In this document: positions 14,455 through 17,518 of the stretch, piece after piece | Layout: the number at the start of each line of letters is the position of its first letter | How positions within the stretch are numbered: position 1 is the stretch's first letter | From: Candidatus Aminicenantota bacterium | Lineage (GTDB): Bacteria; Acidobacteriota; Aminicenantia; UBA2199 | DNA: 17,518 nucleotides | NCBI GenBank assembly: GCA_030612495.1 | Contig: JAUWNT010000033.1 | Span: 1-17,518, forward strand | Reading direction: 5' to 3' | Notes under the pieces: generated by a model | The model's input: the letters and a program-made list of their open reading frames with translations, nothing else | Told to the model about the DNA's origin: nothing | Databases searched by the model: none | Program-made: the position numbers and the translations under genes

Positions 14455-15108
14455 TTGGATTTAACAGACCTTGAATTAATAAAAAAATTAAATTTTGGGA
14501 ATCTCTCTGAACAGGAGTTGATTGATGTTTTTTACAAGAGTAGAGATAAATATAGAATTCTTGTTAATCTGATCCAGCAACCAAAATTTCCTCAGAAATT
14601 TTCTTTGAATATAATTTCAAAATTATTCCCTACAGATTTAATCAATGTAATAAAGAATAAGAGGACAAATCCTTTTATAAGAAAAAAAGCTGAAATTGAA
14701 TTTACAATGAAATATAGAAAATTCCCTATAGGTGAAAAATTATCTTTAATCAGGGTTGCGCCAAACTCGCTTCTAAATTATTTTATAAAAGAAAATGACA
14801 AAAGGGTTTTAAAAGCTATACTCAATAACAGGAATTGTTCAGAAGGGATTATTTTAAAATTCATAAATACACAAACTCAAAAATTTGACTTTTATGAGGA
14901 GCTTATTTTAACAGATTGGTATAAGAGACCATCAGTTGTACAGGCAATAACTAGAGATATTGAGGCTCCGATCAAATTAATTTTAAAATTAATCCCTTTA
15001 TTAACAAAAACACAATTAAAAAAGCTTTATGAACAAGATAATACACATGAAATAGTTAAAAGGAATATTGAATATTATTTAGAATCAAAAAAATCTGGCT
15101 CAATTTAA
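14455..15108 (+). CDS. Uncharacterised alpha-helical-repeat protein
   Basis: Protein of 217 aa that I do not recognise as a named family. It has no signal peptide or membrane segment and looks all-alpha. Two segments align with each other: about residues 42-80 (QPKFPQKFSLNIISKLF, PTDLINVIKNKRTNPFIRK) and about 167-205 (TRDIEAPIKLILKLIP, LLTKTQLKKLYEQDN). A middle unit holds GEKLSLIRVAPNSLLNYF and VLKAILNNRNCSEGIIL. This suggests divergent HEAT/ARM-like repeats, often protein-protein scaffolds. The start is a TTG two bases after the ubiA-like stop, with no clear Shine-Dalgarno, so it probably depends on coupling. Its TAA directly abuts the stop of the convergent kinase gene with no base between. 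Confidence 0.78.
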   Translation: MDLTDLELIKKLNFGNLSEQELIDVFYKSRDKYRILVNLIQQPKFPQKFSLNIISKLFPTDLINVIKNKRTNPFIRKKAEIEFTMKYRKFPIGEKLSLIRVAPNSLLNYFIKENDKRVLKAILNNRNCSEGIILKFINTQTQKFDFYEELILTDWYKRPSVVQAITRDIEAPIKLILKLIPLLTKTQLKKLYEQDNTHEIVKRNIEYYLESKKSGSI

Positions 15109-17283
15109 TTATGAAGGAATTTCAATAATAAATCTTGCTCCTTTAGGAGAGTTATCAACTATTGAAATAACACCATTATGTTCTTCTATAATATTATGTG
15201 CAATTGCAAGACCTAAGCCTGTACCTGAACTCTTGGTTGAGAAATAGGGGATAAATAGTTTTTGTTTATCTTCATCACTAATACCAGCACCAGTATCAGC
15301 TATTTCTATTCTAACAAATTGGCTCTCCTTTATATATTTTGAGACAATTTCGACAACTCCTTTTCCATTCATTGATTCTATTGCATTATCAATAATATTT
15401 ACAAAGATTCTTTTAATTTTTTCAGTGTCCATTATTATTAATATTGGGATGTCAACATCTAAATTTACATTAAATTTCACATTGTCATATATTGATGAGT
15501 AAACAGAGATCAGTTTTTCCAATGTTAAATTTATATCTCCTTTTGTGAGTTTGATTTCAGGTAAGCGTGCATAGTTTGAGAATTCCTCTGCAAGATTTTT
15601 TATTGAATCAAGCTCTGGAAGAATTATGTTAAGGCTGTCTTCAACTATTTTTCTAAATTTTTCATCTGGTAATTCAATTGATTTTAAAATTCGCTGAGAA
15701 GATATTTGAATAGGAGTTAATGGGTTTTTTATTTCATGCGCAATTCTCTTTGCAACCTCTCTCCATACAATCATTCTTTGGGCTTTTATTAATTTAGTAA
15801 GGTCTGTCAAAACAACGAGTATTCCTGAGAATTTATTGTCAATAGGATTTCTTATCTGCGTGATTTTAATTGCTAAATTTAATATTTTCCCTTTTATTTT
15901 AATGTCAATTTCCTTTTCAATTATTTTAAATTTTGTCTTAAATACTTCTTCTATAATAGAATCTATGTCTTTATATGGGGGTTTAGATAGAACTTCAGAG
16001 TAGTGTTTCATAATACCAAATTTGCTTTTTAAGGCAAGCATTCTTTCAGCTTCAGGGTTTATTTCCAATATTTCACCTTTAGAATTTAGAGCAATTACTC
16101 CTGTTGTGATATTCTCAAGTATAGTTTCAGTAATACTTTTTCTTTGTCTTAATTCTATTGTTCTTTTATTAAGTTTTTCTCTGTTTTCCTTTAAATCTGA
16201 TACCATTCTATTAAATTGATTTATTAAAGTATAAAATTCATCTTTTACTGTATAATCAATTTTTATATCCAAATTTCCTTTACTTATTTGAGAGGAAGCT
16301 GCTACTAATTTGTCAATTGGAACTGTAATACCTTTAGCAAGATAGAAGCCCAGCCATGAGGCAGAAAAAATGATTAGAATTGTTATAAAAATGAATAGCA
16401 GGAAATAGGTTGTTTTTATTGGATCTTTTATTGATTTAGTTTGTATGTATTTGTTAGCCATTGAAGATAGATTTTTTAAATCCTTTATGTATCTATCCGG
16501 ATAGATTTTACCTATTATTACAAGGATTTTTTCCTCATTTTTAGTATTAAATGAAACACCACTTCGAATCAATTCACCGATTTTCAATGAATCGATTTTC
16601 ATAAAGGAGCTTCCTCCCAATCCAAGATATACAATATCTAATGGTAAATTTTTGTACTCCTGCAAAGGAATTATGGGATTGAATTTGGATAATATCTCCT
16701 TGTGATTTCTATATATATTAACAACATCCAATTTGTACTTGATCATATTTTTTTTCATTGAGTTATTTAGAAATATTCTATTTTCATATGTATACATTTG
16801 AAGTTGTTTAATTTCATTTGCAATAATATTGGAAAAGTATTGTAGATCATCTTTTGACTTTTCATAATAGCTGTTATCAAGACCCTCTATTTTGTTCATT
16901 ATAGAATCAATATCAGAGCTAAACCACTTTTCAATACCTCTATCTATTAAGTCACTTGCAAAAAAGAATAGTAAAAGAGTGGGAATTATTGAAAAGGAAA
17001 CAAAAAATAACACTAATTTCTTTCTAAATCTTGTGCCTCTACCAGATTCTCCGCTTTTTTTATAATATAGTTTGATAATATTTCTTGTAAGGATAAATAA
17101 AAAGGTAATGCTGAACAATATTATTATTGTCCATAATACAAATATCAAAGTTTTGCTGCTAACGAAAATCGGTGAAAAATTTTTACTTTCATTAAAGAAT
17201 ATTCTTATTATTACAAAAAAAACAAAGAATATAGCTATTCCAGCGACTATTAATCTTATTCCTTTAATATTGTTCTTTTCCAT
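15109..17283 (-). CDS. NtrY-like membrane sensor histidine kinase
   Basis: Sensor kinase of 724 aa. Membrane segments lie at about 9-30, 44-66 and 90-110, followed by an extracytoplasmic sensor region (about 112-288) and a further segment (292-315). Then come HAMP (about 316-370), a coiled-coil linker, a PAS domain (about 382-495, NITTGVIALNSKGEILEINPEA) and HisKA with phospho-acceptor His516 in AHEIKNPLTPIQ. The HATPase domain shows the N box VNIIDNAIESM (Asn629, Asn633), DTGAGIS (663-669), the F box LFIPYFSTK and the G2 box SGTGLGLAIAHNII. The multi-segment N-terminus is typical of NtrY, the kinase for nitrogen- or redox-related regulators. No response regulator is in the window; downstream lies a convergent gene, so the kinase is last in its transcript. 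GGGG (17294-17291) is a plausible Shine-Dalgarno. Confidence 0.93.
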   Translation of the reverse strand: MEKNNIKGIRLIVAGIAIFFVFFVIIRIFFNESKNFSPIFVSSKTLIFVLWTIIILFSITFLFILTRNIIKLYYKKSGESGRGTRFRKKLVLFFVSFSIIPTLLLFFFASDLIDRGIEKWFSSDIDSIMNKIEGLDNSYYEKSKDDLQYFSNIIANEIKQLQMYTYENRIFLNNSMKKNMIKYKLDVVNIYRNHKEILSKFNPIIPLQEYKNLPLDIVYLGLGGSSFMKIDSLKIGELIRSGVSFNTKNEEKILVIIGKIYPDRYIKDLKNLSSMANKYIQTKSIKDPIKTTYFLLFIFITILIIFSASWLGFYLAKGITVPIDKLVAASSQISKGNLDIKIDYTVKDEFYTLINQFNRMVSDLKENREKLNKRTIELRQRKSITETILENITTGVIALNSKGEILEINPEAERMLALKSKFGIMKHYSEVLSKPPYKDIDSIIEEVFKTKFKIIEKEIDIKIKGKILNLAIKITQIRNPIDNKFSGILVVLTDLTKLIKAQRMIVWREVAKRIAHEIKNPLTPIQISSQRILKSIELPDEKFRKIVEDSLNIILPELDSIKNLAEEFSNYARLPEIKLTKGDINLTLEKLISVYSSIYDNVKFNVNLDVDIPILIIMDTEKIKRIFVNIIDNAIESMNGKGVVEIVSKYIKESQFVRIEIADTGAGISDEDKQKLFIPYFSTKSSGTGLGLAIAHNIIEEHNGVISIVDNSPKGARFIIEIPS

Positions 17284-17329
17284 TATATGGCCCCGAAATA
17301 AAAAAATCTTTTAAATTTATTTAGATTTA

Positions 17330-17359
17330 AATTTAGCACTTAATATATACAAATGTCAA
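17330..17359 (-). promoter_or_regulatory. Putative promoter of the NtrY-like kinase
   Basis: On the minus strand TTGACA (17359-17354), an 18-base spacer and TAAATT (17335-17330), predicting a leader of about 40 bases. It is back to back with the tRNA-Arg promoter. Confidence 0.48.
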
Positions 17360-17370
17360 GGACAATGAAA

Positions 17371-17399
17371 TTGACGAATTTGAGAAAGGTTGATATAAT
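17371..17399 (+). promoter_or_regulatory. Promoter of tRNA-Arg
   Basis: TTGACG (17371-17376), a 17-base spacer and a perfect TATAAT (17394-17399) preceded by TGA (extended -10). The expected start is about 17406, some 11 bases before the mature tRNA 5' end. Confidence 0.7.
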
Positions 17400-17416
17400 A
17401 GGGTTTATAAATAGAT

Positions 17417-17489
17417 GCGCCTGTAGCTCAGAGGATAGAGCTTGGGATTCCTAATCCCAGTGCCGCAGGTTCGATCCCTGCCAGGCGCG
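17417..17489 (+). tRNA. tRNA-Arg (anticodon CCU)
   Basis: A 73-base tRNA with acceptor arms GCGCCTG and CAGGCGC fully paired and discriminator G at 17489. The D stem is GCTC/GAGC, the anticodon stem TGGGA/TCCCA and the T arm GCAGG-TTCGATC-CCTGC. The loop TTCCTAA gives anticodon CCT at 17450-17452, which reads AGG. CCA is not encoded. No clear terminator is visible in the 29 bases that remain. Confidence 0.97.
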
Positions 17490-17518
17490 ATTTATTGGTT
17501 GACTGGACTAATAGTTGA

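Noticed and set aside
1..17518. CRISPR arrays, insertion sequences, integrases or toxin-antitoxin pairs
   Set aside because: No regularly spaced repeats, transposase or integrase motifs, or small paired genes were seen on either strand.

Overview
The window is AT-rich chromosomal DNA (roughly 30% G+C by eye) from a Gram-negative-type bacterium. Evidence for an outer membrane and periplasm is a lipoprotein lytic transglycosylase of the MltD type and an NtrY-type membrane kinase. The MglA-like GTPase, short-type ThiC, divergent YchF-like GTPase and thiC/yebC/ruvCAB linkage suggest a deep-branching, perhaps anaerobic lineage, but I cannot name the phylum. No phage, transposon, CRISPR array or defence cassette is visible; most of it reads as core chromosome.

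Layout. (1) 1-2527, minus strand: an operon of an extended MglA-like GTPase, an MltD-like transglycosylase and the start of a YifB/ComM-type ATPase cut by the window edge. (2) 2656-3744, plus strand: a membrane protein fusing a YciB/IspZ-like septation domain to a NUDIX hydrolase. (3) 3777-6388, minus strand: a small secreted protein, a degenerate YchF-like P-loop protein, a LysE-family exporter and tRNA-Leu(UAA), each with its own promoter-like sequence. (4) 6500-8392: two convergent genes, a CobB-like sirtuin and an RlmD-type rRNA methyltransferase, visibly richer in G+C than their neighbours. (5) 8548-13504, plus strand: thiC, a metallo-beta-lactamase-fold hydrolase, yebC, ruvC, ruvA and ruvB, packed with gaps of 2-7 bases or overlaps, probably one transcript. 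(6) 13571-15108, plus strand: a UbiA-family decaprenyl-phosphate phosphoribosyltransferase and an alpha-helical-repeat protein. (7) 15109-17283, minus strand: an NtrY-like histidine kinase with no NtrX partner in view, divergent from tRNA-Arg(CCU) at 17417-17489.

The most interesting signals are regulatory. Good sigma70-type promoters lie so close to several start codons (ychF-like, lysE-like, sirtuin, rlmD-like, ubiA-like) that their mRNAs should be leaderless or nearly so, while thiC, yebC, the small secreted protein and yifB have Shine-Dalgarno sequences. Two of the promoters share an identical 12-base element over the -35 box. Other points worth checking are the septation-NUDIX fusion, the long C-terminal extension of the MglA-like GTPase, the reduced YchF-like protein, and a short stretch beside tRNA-Leu that reads like the last strands of a lost outer-membrane protein. 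I did not find a clear new multi-gene system.
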